From: Phycisphaerae bacterium
Lineage (GTDB): Bacteria; Planctomycetota; Phycisphaerae; UBA1845; Fen-1342
NCBI GenBank assembly: GCA_016935035.1
Contig: JAFGRR010000276.1
Location: 1-5,417 of the forward strand
Direction of reading: 5' to 3'
Length of the DNA stretch: 5,417 nucleotides
Made by a program: the position numbers and the translations under genes. The notes beneath the pieces were generated by a model. It made no database searches. It saw only the letters and a list, made by a program, of their open reading frames with translations, and was not told where the DNA came from. Positions 1 through 5,417 of this stretch are shown here, one piece after another (the stretch's first letter is position 1; every line of letters starts with the position of its first letter).

Positions 1-2
1 CC

Positions 3-1250
3 TGGGACAACGCGGCCCTGATTTCGCCCACAGACGCCCGGAAGCTCGGCGTCAAGAAGTACGGCGACATGATCCGCATAGAGCATGCCGGCAAGGCACT
101 CGAAATAGCCGCCTATCCGCTGCCGGGACATGCCGGAGGTTCGGTCACGGTGCCGCTGGGCTACGGCCACCAGCATGCGGGCGTGATTGCCACGGGCGCC
201 GGTGTCGATGCCTACGCGCTTGTGCCCGCCGACGGCAGCGGACGCATTGCTGGCGCCGAAGTGGCCGGTACCGGCAAGCACTACGCGCTATCCACCACGC
301 AAGACCACCACGCCATCCGCTCCAAAATCGGTGATCAGGAGTCGGCCCGCCGCGTTGAGGAAGACCTCGTCAAGTCGGCGACCATCGGCCAGTTCGTCAA
401 GCAGCCGACCTTCGCCAAGCGCGATGTCGTCTCGCTGCCGCTCTGGCAGGAATGGTCTTACGATGACGGGCACAAGTGGGGACTGGCGATTGACTTGTCC
501 ACATGCATCGGCTGTAGCGGCTGTGTCGTCGCATGCCAGGCCGAAAACAACATCCCGGTCGTCGGCAAGGACGAAGTCGCTGTCGGCCGCGAGATGCACT
601 GGATTCGCGTAGACCGCTATTTCGAAGGCGGTCCCCAGGAGCCCGACGTCAAAATCGTCCATCAGCCGATGACCTGTCACCATTGCGAAAACGCCCCCTG
701 CGAGCAGGTGTGCCCCGTCGCGGCCACCACGCACGACAAGGAGGGCATCAATGTCATGGTCTACAACCGCTGTATCGGCACACGCTACTGCAATAACAAC
801 TGCCCGTTCAAGGTCCGGCGGTTCAACTGGTTCTGGAACCACCACGGTCCGCATCATCCGCGCAGCGACGAAGACCTCACCAACATCGAGAAGATGGTCA
901 ACAACCCCGAGGTCACCGTGCGCAGCCGCGGCGTGATGGAGAAATGCAGCCTGTGCACGCAGCGCATCAACGCCGTCAAGATCCGTGCCAAGAACGAACG
1001 CTGGGACAAGATCCCCGACGGCTCCATCACGCCGGCCTGTGCCCAGGCTTGCCCGACCGACGCGATCGTCTTCGGCGACCTGAATGATCCGAACAGCCGC
1101 ATCCGCAAGCTGCACGAAGACGCCCGCGCGTATGAGCTGCTGCCCGAACTGAATCTCAAATCGCGCTTGCTGTACCTGGCGAAACTGACAAACCCGGCCG
1201 ACGGCGCCGCCGCCGGACTACAGGACGAAACTCATGATCCGTCGGCGTGA
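3..1250 (+). CDS. actB: ACIII iron-sulfur subunit ActB, C-terminal part (5' end outside window)
   Basis: The frame is open from the left edge, so the ATG at 69 is internal and the true start lies upstream; 415 residues are visible. The first ~75 residues (WDNAALISP..., GDMIRIEH, PGHAGGSVTVPLGYG) resemble the tail of the molybdopterin-oxidoreductase-like domain, which carries no molybdenum cofactor in known ACIII. The rest is a PsrB/NrfC-like ferredoxin domain. Its cysteine motifs, numbered from the first visible codon, are Cys168/171/174/178, Cys225/228/233/237, Cys257/263/267 and Cys315/318 with Cys346/350. In the third motif (CIGTRYCNNNCP) Thr260 replaces a cysteine. The 15 ligands therefore fit three [4Fe-4S] and one [3Fe-4S] cluster, as described for ACIII. 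The subunit lies on the periplasmic side and would carry electrons from quinol oxidised at ActC towards the c hemes. actC follows after an 85-base gap. Identification is firm; the N-terminal half cannot be assessed. Confidence 0.95.
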   Translation, partial: WDNAALISPTDARKLGVKKYGDMIRIEHAGKALEIAAYPLPGHAGGSVTVPLGYGHQHAGVIATGAGVDAYALVPADGSGRIAGAEVAGTGKHYALSTTQDHHAIRSKIGDQESARRVEEDLVKSATIGQFVKQPTFAKRDVVSLPLWQEWSYDDGHKWGLAIDLSTCIGCSGCVVACQAENNIPVVGKDEVAVGREMHWIRVDRYFEGGPQEPDVKIVHQPMTCHHCENAPCEQVCPVAATTHDKEGINVMVYNRCIGTRYCNNNCPFKVRRFNWFWNHHGPHHPRSDEDLTNIEKMVNNPEVTVRSRGVMEKCSLCTQRINAVKIRAKNERWDKIPDGSITPACAQACPTDAIVFGDLNDPNSRIRKLHEDARAYELLPELNLKSRLLYLAKLTNPADGAAAGLQDETHDPSA

Positions 1251-1261
1251 CTTGACTAACA

Positions 1262-1316
1262 GGGTGGCACCGGCGTCTCGCCGGTGTGATTCACAGGCGA
1301 GACGCCTGTGCCACCC
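1262..1316. repeat. REP/BIME-like inverted pair of palindromes in the actB-actC gap
   Basis: Two 25-base arms (1262-1286 and 1292-1316) are inverted copies, 23 of 25 positions complementary, separated by TGATT. Each arm also contains its own perfect hairpin: CACCGGCG-TCT-CGCCGGTG at 1268-1286 and CACAGGCG-AGA-CGCCTGTG at 1292-1310. The two arm mismatches (1271 with 1307, 1283 with 1295) are paired changes: C-G in the first hairpin is A-T in the second, so both local stems stay intact. There is no T-tract, so it is not an intrinsic terminator. The form is that of a repetitive extragenic palindrome pair. I recall similar GGGTGGCACAGGCGTCTCGCC-type repeats as common in Planctomycetota genomes, but copy number cannot be seen from one window. 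It fills most of the gap between the two genes. Confidence 0.8.
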
Positions 1317-1335
1317 AAGTGGTATGGGGTAACGC

Positions 1336-2778
1336 ATGGCCGCTGGCGTTCTCGAACGCGACAACACCTGGGACGATCCGCAACAGCGGGCGCCATTGGT
1401 CACCGGCGGCCACGACTTCGGCTCGCTGACGGACACCGTCTGCGCCGTATCCGAGGCCCGCAAACCGCCGCGTGCCTGGTACATCGCGATGGGCATCTCG
1501 ATCGCGCTGCTCGGCACGCTGGGTGGGGCGGTGACATACCTGCTGTTCAAGGGCGTCGGCGTGTGGGGCGTCAACAACCCAACCGGCTGGGGCTTTGCGA
1601 TCGTCAATTTCGTCTTCTGGGTCGGCATTGGCCACGCCGGCACGCTGATCTCCGCGATTCTGTTCCTGTTCCGCCAACGCTGGCGCACGGGAATCAACCG
1701 TTTCGCCGAGGCGATGACGATTTTCGCGGTCATGTGTGCCGGCATTTTCCCGGGGATTCACGTCGGTCGCGTCTGGGTGACTTATTGGATGGCGCCGCTG
1801 CCGAACCAGATGGCGACGTGGCCCAACTTCCGCAGCCCGCTGCTATGGGACGTGTTCGCAGTCAGCACCTACTTCACCGTGTCGGCGCTATTCTGGTATA
1901 CGGGCATGCTGCCTGATCTGGCGACCTTCCGCGACCGCGCGACCAGCAAGATCAAGCGGGTGGCGTATGGCCTAGCGGCGTTGGGCTGGAACGGATCGTC
2001 GCGACACTGGCATCGGTTTGAGCGCGCCTACCTGATTCTGGCGGCCCTGGCCACGCCGCTGGTACTCAGCGTGCACTCGGTGGTCAGCTTTGATTTCGCG
2101 GTCGCGCAGTTGCCGGGGTGGCACACGACGATCTTCCCGCCGTACTTCGTCGCCGGCGCGATCTTCGGCGGCTTTGCCATGGTGCTTACGCTGGCGGTGC
2201 CGGCGCGGCAGCTTTTCGGGCTGAAGGACATCATCACGCCGCGGCATCTGGAGAACATCAACAAGATCATCTTGGCGATGGGCACGGTGGTCGGCTACGC
2301 GTACGTGATGGAGTTCTTCATCGCGTGGTACAGCGGCAACGCGACGGAGTTCTTCGCGTTCAAGAGCCGGGCGCTGGGGCCGTACGCCTGGGCCTACTGG
2401 ATCATGGTGTGCTGCAACGTCATCGCGCCGCAGTTTCACTGGTTCAATCGCGTGCGCACGAATATCTGGGCGATGTTCGCGATCGCGATGGCGGTGAACG
2501 TGGGCATGTGGTTCGAGCGTTTTGTCATCGTGGTAACGTCGCTCAGCAGCGACTTTTTGCCGTCGAGCTGGGATTACTACCGGCCGACGCTGATCGACAT
2601 CCTGACGCTGGCGGGCAGCTTCGGAGTGTTTTTCATGATGTTCCTGCTGTTCTGCCGCTACCTGCCGATGGTCGCGATGGCGGAGGTCAAGACGGTGATG
2701 CCGCAGCTCGGCAAGTCGCACCATCATGACTTCGACTACAACCCCGACGAGTACGACAACAACCATTCGAGGAGTTGA
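1336..2778 (+). CDS. actC: ACIII NrfD-like membrane subunit ActC (quinol-oxidising subunit)
   Basis: This 480-residue protein belongs to the NrfD/PsrC polysulfide-reductase membrane family and has about ten predicted membrane segments, near residues 48-71, 87-113, 124-144, 167-189, 229-253, 266-289, 307-331, 349-369, 376-400 and 418-441. ActC-type motifs are clear: GIGHAGTLISAILFLFRQRW (His100), FPGIHVGRVWVTYW (His142), and GMWFERFVIVVTSL followed by FLPSSW. In ACIII structures the quinol site lies in ActC beside the [3Fe-4S] cluster of ActB. As I recall, a His/Asp pair about 30 residues apart is involved, and His142 and Asp172 are the likely equivalents. The hydrophilic N-terminus with RAPLVTGGHDF is typical of ActC. 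The ATG start has only a weak GGGG (1326-1329) before it; an in-frame ATG at 1324 runs into TAA at once, so 1336 is the best choice. The C-terminus is a His/Asp/Asn-rich tail. The stop codon directly abuts the next start. Confidence 0.96.
   Translation: MAAGVLERDNTWDDPQQRAPLVTGGHDFGSLTDTVCAVSEARKPPRAWYIAMGISIALLGTLGGAVTYLLFKGVGVWGVNNPTGWGFAIVNFVFWVGIGHAGTLISAILFLFRQRWRTGINRFAEAMTIFAVMCAGIFPGIHVGRVWVTYWMAPLPNQMATWPNFRSPLLWDVFAVSTYFTVSALFWYTGMLPDLATFRDRATSKIKRVAYGLAALGWNGSSRHWHRFERAYLILAALATPLVLSVHSVVSFDFAVAQLPGWHTTIFPPYFVAGAIFGGFAMVLTLAVPARQLFGLKDIITPRHLENINKIILAMGTVVGYAYVMEFFIAWYSGNATEFFAFKSRALGPYAWAYWIMVCCNVIAPQFHWFNRVRTNIWAMFAIAMAVNVGMWFERFVIVVTSLSSDFLPSSWDYYRPTLIDILTLAGSFGVFFMMFLLFCRYLPMVAMAEVKTVMPQLGKSHHHDFDYNPDEYDNNHSRS
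2769..2774 (+). promoter_or_regulatory. Ribosome binding site for actDE, inside the end of actC
   Basis: GAGGAG lies within the last codons of actC, four bases before the GTG at 2779 and thirteen before an in-frame GTG at 2788. The first spacing is short and the second long. I prefer 2779 because it directly follows the actC stop (TGAGTG), which suits translational coupling. The protein would differ by only three residues. Confidence 0.6.
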
Positions 2779-4065
2779 GTGATCGCCGTGGACGCTACGA
2801 CGCACGACATTCCGCCGACCACCGGCAAGCTGCACGGCTTGCTGGTTGAGTTCGACACGGTCGATGTGCTGAAGGTCGCCGCACGCCGCGTGCGTGACGC
2901 CGGCTACAGCAGGTGGGACGTGCATTCGCCATTTCCCGTCCACGGCATGGACGCGGCGATGGGCGTACGGCACACGCGTTTGCCGTGGCTGGTGTTCGGG
3001 TTGGGCGTCGTGGGGGCGATCGTCGGCCTGACGATGCAGTGGTGGATGAATGCCACCGATCCGGGCGAGTTCACCTTCGTGCCGAATTTCCTGCGCGGCT
3101 ATGACTATCGCATCAGCGGCAAGCCGCTCTACAGCCTGCCGGCGTTCATTCCGGTCGTTTTCGAGGTGACCGTGTTGCTGGCGGCGGTGGGGGCCGTCGT
3201 CGGCATGCTGGCTATGAACAACTTGCCGCAGTGGTACAACGCCCTGTTTACAAGTCGCCGTTTTCAACGTGTCACCTCCGACCGCTTTTTCATCTGCATC
3301 GAGGCGGCCGACACTAAGTTCGACGAGGATGCCACGCGGGAGTTTCTCGCCGGCCTGGGCGGGACTCATCTGGAGCGCATCGTGGAACCGCCGAATCGAG
3401 GGCGGCCGGCGCTCCTCGGCATGATGGCGCTGATCGTCTGCTGTCTGGCACTGCTGCCGCCGGTGCTGGTGTACAAGGCCAACGTGTCCAAGTCCTCCAA
3501 GCCGCGCTATCACCTGATCCAGGACATGGACAACCAGGGACGCTTCAAGTCCCAGCAGGCCCATCCACTCTTCGCCGACGGGCGGGCGATGCGGCCCATG
3601 GTCGAAGGCACTGTCGCGCGCGGCGACGAATGGACGCTGGGCACCGATCCGCACTTCTACGAAGGCAAGGTCGGCGATGACTGGGCGACGACGTTTCCCG
3701 AGCGCATCGAGGTCAACGAACAACTCATGCTGCGCGGGCAGGAGCGGTTTGGGGTGTACTGCGCGGTTTGTCACGGGCTGGACGGCGGCGGTAACGGGAT
3801 CGTGGCCAAGCGGGTGCGGGAGAACAGCAAGGCTTCATCGGGCTGGGCACCGCCGAGTTCGCTGTACGGCGATGCGGTTGTCGAGCGGCCGGTTGGGCAC
3901 CTGTACAACACGATCAATGTGGGGATTCGCACGATGCCGGCGTACGGGGATCAGATACCGCCAGCGGATCGCTGGGCGATTGTTGCGTATGTGCGGGCGC
4001 TGCAACGCAGCCAGAACGCGACGATCGAGGATGTGCCGGAGGACAAGAGATCGCAGCTTCGTTAG
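2779..4065 (+). CDS. Fused ACIII subunits ActD (DUF3341) and ActE (monoheme cytochrome c)
   Basis: One uninterrupted 428-residue frame carries two ACIII subunits usually encoded separately. Residues 1-205 are ActD-like: a soluble domain opening with GKLHGLLVEFDTVDVLKVAA, two membrane segments (~69-88, ~122-146) and the motifs HGMDAAMG and LPQWYNALF. A third membrane segment (~211-231) leads into an ActE-like domain with ADGRAMRPMVEGTVARGD (266-283), a single c-type heme site CAVCH (Cys328, Cys331, His332), a likely distal ligand Met386 in RTMPAYGDQIPP, and DRWAIVAYVRALQRSQNA. Basic residues around segments 1 and 2 (RHTR, TSRRFQR) place the ActD part in the cytoplasm, so the third segment puts the heme domain in the periplasm, the correct side. 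The cytochrome would relay electrons to the carrier or oxidase, and the membrane segment replaces the lipoprotein anchor known for separate ActE. There is no gap to actC, and the start is GTG. Family assignment of both halves is firm. Confidence 0.94.
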   Translation: MIAVDATTHDIPPTTGKLHGLLVEFDTVDVLKVAARRVRDAGYSRWDVHSPFPVHGMDAAMGVRHTRLPWLVFGLGVVGAIVGLTMQWWMNATDPGEFTFVPNFLRGYDYRISGKPLYSLPAFIPVVFEVTVLLAAVGAVVGMLAMNNLPQWYNALFTSRRFQRVTSDRFFICIEAADTKFDEDATREFLAGLGGTHLERIVEPPNRGRPALLGMMALIVCCLALLPPVLVYKANVSKSSKPRYHLIQDMDNQGRFKSQQAHPLFADGRAMRPMVEGTVARGDEWTLGTDPHFYEGKVGDDWATTFPERIEVNEQLMLRGQERFGVYCAVCHGLDGGGNGIVAKRVRENSKASSGWAPPSSLYGDAVVERPVGHLYNTINVGIRTMPAYGDQIPPADRWAIVAYVRALQRSQNATIEDVPEDKRSQLR

Positions 4066-4080
4066 GCGGAGATCGCGAAC

Positions 4081-4100
4081 GACAGAGCGCGGGTTCTGTC
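4081..4100. repeat. Short inverted repeat after actDE
   Basis: GACAGA (4081-4086) and TCTGTC (4095-4100) are perfect inverted copies around an eight-base loop, beginning 16 bases after the actDE stop. The stem is short and no T-run follows, so a terminator role is unlikely. It could be chance or part of a larger palindromic cluster with the hairpin at 4112-4127. Confidence 0.35.
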
Positions 4101-4111
4101 AGCAGGACCGT

Positions 4112-4127
4112 CCGGGCTGAAGCCCGG
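4112..4127. repeat. Perfect GC-rich hairpin in the actDE-actF gap
   Basis: CCGGGCTGAAGCCCGG is a self-complementary 16-base element: as RNA it forms a six-base-pair stem with a UGAA loop, extendable by one G-U pair. It is followed by GGCTCTCAG, not a T-tract, so an intrinsic terminator is not supported. It ends 22 bases before the actF start. It resembles REP-type extragenic palindromes, and its sequence is unrelated to the element between actB and actC. Alternatives are an mRNA-processing or stability hairpin. Confidence 0.6.
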
Positions 4128-4137
4128 GGCTCTCAGT

Positions 4138-4141
4138 AGGA
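4138..4141 (+). promoter_or_regulatory. Ribosome binding site for actF
   Basis: AGGA lies eight bases before the GTG at 4150, a normal spacing. This supports GTG as the actF start. No in-frame ATG lies close by inside the N-terminal region. Confidence 0.55.
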
Positions 4142-4149
4142 ACGTAGAC

Positions 4150-5394
4150 GTGTCGCACGCAACGGCAATCGACATATCGCACGCGCGCACGCGGATCGAT
4201 GACATCGGGCCGCGCTGGGCGCTGGTGGCCGGGCTGGTCGGCGTGGCGGGGCTCGCGGCGAGTGTCGTATTCGGCTTCGTCGACGGCTGGGAGGTGTTCT
4301 TCAGGTCATACGTGCTGAATCTCGCGTATGCAGTGAGCTTGGCGCTGGGGGCGCTGTTCTTTGTGATCTTGCAGCACCTGACGCGCGCGGGTTGGAGCGT
4401 TGTTGTGCGGCGACTGGCCGAGTGCATCGCCGCCACGCTGCCGCTGTTGGCACTGCTGGCGGTTCCGATCGTGGTTCCAGTGCTGGCAGGCATGAAAGAG
4501 GTCTATCCATGGTCCAACCACGAGGAAGTCGCGCACGACCACCTGCTGCAATGGAAGCAGCCGTTCCTCAACGCGCCCTTCTTCATCATCCGGCTGACCG
4601 TGTATTTCATCGCGTGGTCGTTGCTGGCACGCTACTTCTATTGCCGTTCGATTGCCCAGGACACCAGCGGCGATCCGGACCTGACCACGCGGATGCAGCG
4701 ACTCAGCGGCATCGGCATGGTCATCTACGGTCTGACGGTCACGTTCTTCTCAATTGACCTGATCATGTCGATGACGCCGCACTGGTATAGCACGATCTAC
4801 GGCGTCTATTACTTCAGCGGGTCGGCCGTCGGTTTCTTTGCGCTATTGGCCCTGACGATGGTGTTGCTGCAAAGCGCCGGGCGTGCGCGAAACGTCATCA
4901 CCGTCGAGCACTATCACGACATCGGCAAGCTGGTGTTCGGTTTTGTGGTCTTCTGGGCATATATCGCGTTTTCGCAGTACATGCTGATCTGGTACGCGAA
5001 CCTGCCGGAAGAAACCAGTTGGTATTACGCCCGCCAATCGTCGCAGTGGTGGGTCGGAGTGGCGCTGGTGCTGCTGTTCGGGCACTTCGTGGCACCGTTT
5101 TTGGCGCTGATATCACGGCGGCCGAAACGCCGCACGCGGCCGTTGGCGCTGGCGGCGGTGTGGATCCTGATCGTGCACTGGATCGACATTTACTATCTGG
5201 TGATCCCGCAGGCCCATCATTTTCATGGCGAGGAGCATGCCGCCGGCAGTCCGTTGCATGTCAGCGACATCACGCTGCTGATCGGCCTGGGCGGGCTGTT
5301 CGTCTGTGCGGTGCTGCGGCTGATGAGCCGATCGGAATTGCTGCCGATACGTGATCCGCGGCTATCCGAATCGCTGACATTCGAGAATGTCTAG
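4150..5394 (+). CDS. actF: ACIII NrfD-like membrane subunit ActF
   Basis: This 414-residue integral membrane protein is the second NrfD-like subunit of ACIII, a paralogue of ActC. About ten membrane segments are visible, near residues 22-43, 53-77, 94-114, 141-161, 188-207, 216-240, 261-283, 297-320, 333-353 and 373-392. ActF-type motifs are ILQHLTRAGWSVVVRR (73-88), SMTPHWYSTIYGVYYFSGS (207-225), HDIGKLVFGFVVFWAYIAFS (256-275), QYMLIWYANLPEETSWYY (276-293) and HWIDIYYLVIP (343-353). In known ACIII, ActF packs in the membrane sector; it is not the established quinol-oxidation site, and a part in proton movement has been proposed. A His-rich loop (HHFHGEEH, 356-363) precedes the last membrane segment. 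The GTG start at 4150 has a well-spaced AGGA. The gene lies 84 bases after actDE and ends 10 bases before the likely next start. The length is ordinary for the family. Confidence 0.95.
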   Translation: MSHATAIDISHARTRIDDIGPRWALVAGLVGVAGLAASVVFGFVDGWEVFFRSYVLNLAYAVSLALGALFFVILQHLTRAGWSVVVRRLAECIAATLPLLALLAVPIVVPVLAGMKEVYPWSNHEEVAHDHLLQWKQPFLNAPFFIIRLTVYFIAWSLLARYFYCRSIAQDTSGDPDLTTRMQRLSGIGMVIYGLTVTFFSIDLIMSMTPHWYSTIYGVYYFSGSAVGFFALLALTMVLLQSAGRARNVITVEHYHDIGKLVFGFVVFWAYIAFSQYMLIWYANLPEETSWYYARQSSQWWVGVALVLLFGHFVAPFLALISRRPKRRTRPLALAAVWILIVHWIDIYYLVIPQAHHFHGEEHAAGSPLHVSDITLLIGLGGLFVCAVLRLMSRSELLPIRDPRLSESLTFENV

Positions 5395-5404
5395 AGGTGC
5401 GGAA

Positions 5405-5417
5405 GTGAGTCACAACG
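5405..5417 (+). CDS. Possible start of the next operon gene (cut by window edge)
   Basis: GTG at 5405 opens a frame reading M-S-H-N before the window ends. GAGGTG at 5394-5399, overlapping the last base of the actF stop, is a plausible ribosome binding site five bases upstream. The close spacing suggests continued co-transcription. In ACIII clusters the genes that follow are often further act genes, a SCO1-like protein or cytochrome c oxidase subunits, but four codons cannot tell which. Confidence 0.4.

Noticed and set aside
288..1115. Antisense open frame of 275 codons opposite actB
   Set aside because: It mirrors the conserved ferredoxin-like coding sequence and shows no family motifs, so it is a composition shadow.
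3..1250. Reading the ferredoxin-like gene as a complete 393-residue protein starting at ATG 69, or as a polysulfide/nitrite reductase PsrB/NrfC
   Set aside because: The frame stays open to the left edge with ActB-like sequence (WDNAALISP), and the neighbours actC, actDE and actF define ACIII.
1262..1316. Rho-independent terminator between actB and actC
   Set aside because: The stem is strong, but no run of T follows on either strand, and the flanking genes encode subunits of one complex.
1218..1745. Antisense open frames reading through the 1262-1316 repeat
   Set aside because: The peptide across the repeat (HRRDAGATLLVKSRRR) is just the translated palindrome, a frequent source of false gene calls; the rest lies opposite actC.
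1972..3774. Long antisense open frame of 600 codons across actC and actDE
   Set aside because: It lies opposite two clearly coding genes in GC-rich DNA, where the antisense frame is often open. Its translation is His/Arg/Asp-rich with no recognisable domain.
4112..4127. Rho-independent terminator after actDE
   Set aside because: GGCTCTCAG follows the hairpin instead of a T-tract, and actF directly downstream belongs to the same complex.
1..5417. CRISPR arrays, tRNA or rRNA genes, transposases, phage genes
   Set aside because: I saw no regularly spaced repeats, no tRNA-like or rRNA-like sequence and no transposase motifs. The window is almost wholly filled by the operon.

Overview
The window covers most of an operon for Alternative Complex III (ACIII), the membrane quinol:electron acceptor oxidoreductase that replaces the cytochrome bc1 complex in many bacteria. 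All genes are on the + strand. In order they are: the 3' part of actB (iron-sulfur subunit, 5' end outside the window), actC (NrfD-like, ten membrane segments), one gene that joins actD (DUF3341) in frame to actE (monoheme cytochrome c), actF (second NrfD-like subunit), and probably the first four codons of another gene at the right edge. actA (multiheme cytochrome c) would be expected upstream of actB, outside the window.

The complex can be read directly from the sequence. ActC would oxidise quinol next to the ActB iron-sulfur chain. The electrons then go to periplasmic hemes (ActA and the ActE domain) and on to a soluble carrier or directly to a terminal oxidase. ActF and the ActD part complete the membrane sector. 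The 15 cluster cysteines visible in ActB match the three [4Fe-4S] plus one [3Fe-4S] set known for ACIII.

actC and actDE abut exactly (TGA followed by GTG). The other two gaps are about 85 bases each, and both contain palindromic, REP-like sequence. Between actB and actC is a 55-base inverted pair of hairpins whose two differences compensate each other. Between actDE and actF is a perfect 16-base hairpin flanked by a short direct repeat. Neither has a T-tract, so neither looks like an intrinsic terminator, and the operon is probably read through.

The DNA is GC-rich, and the organism is an aerobic, Gram-negative-type bacterium. The palindrome type, the ActD-ActE fusion and the GTG starts suggest Planctomycetota or a related lineage. 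This is an inference from memory and is not proved by the window. The genes are ordinary members of known families. The most noteworthy points are the fusion and the nested palindrome, and I see no wholly new system here.
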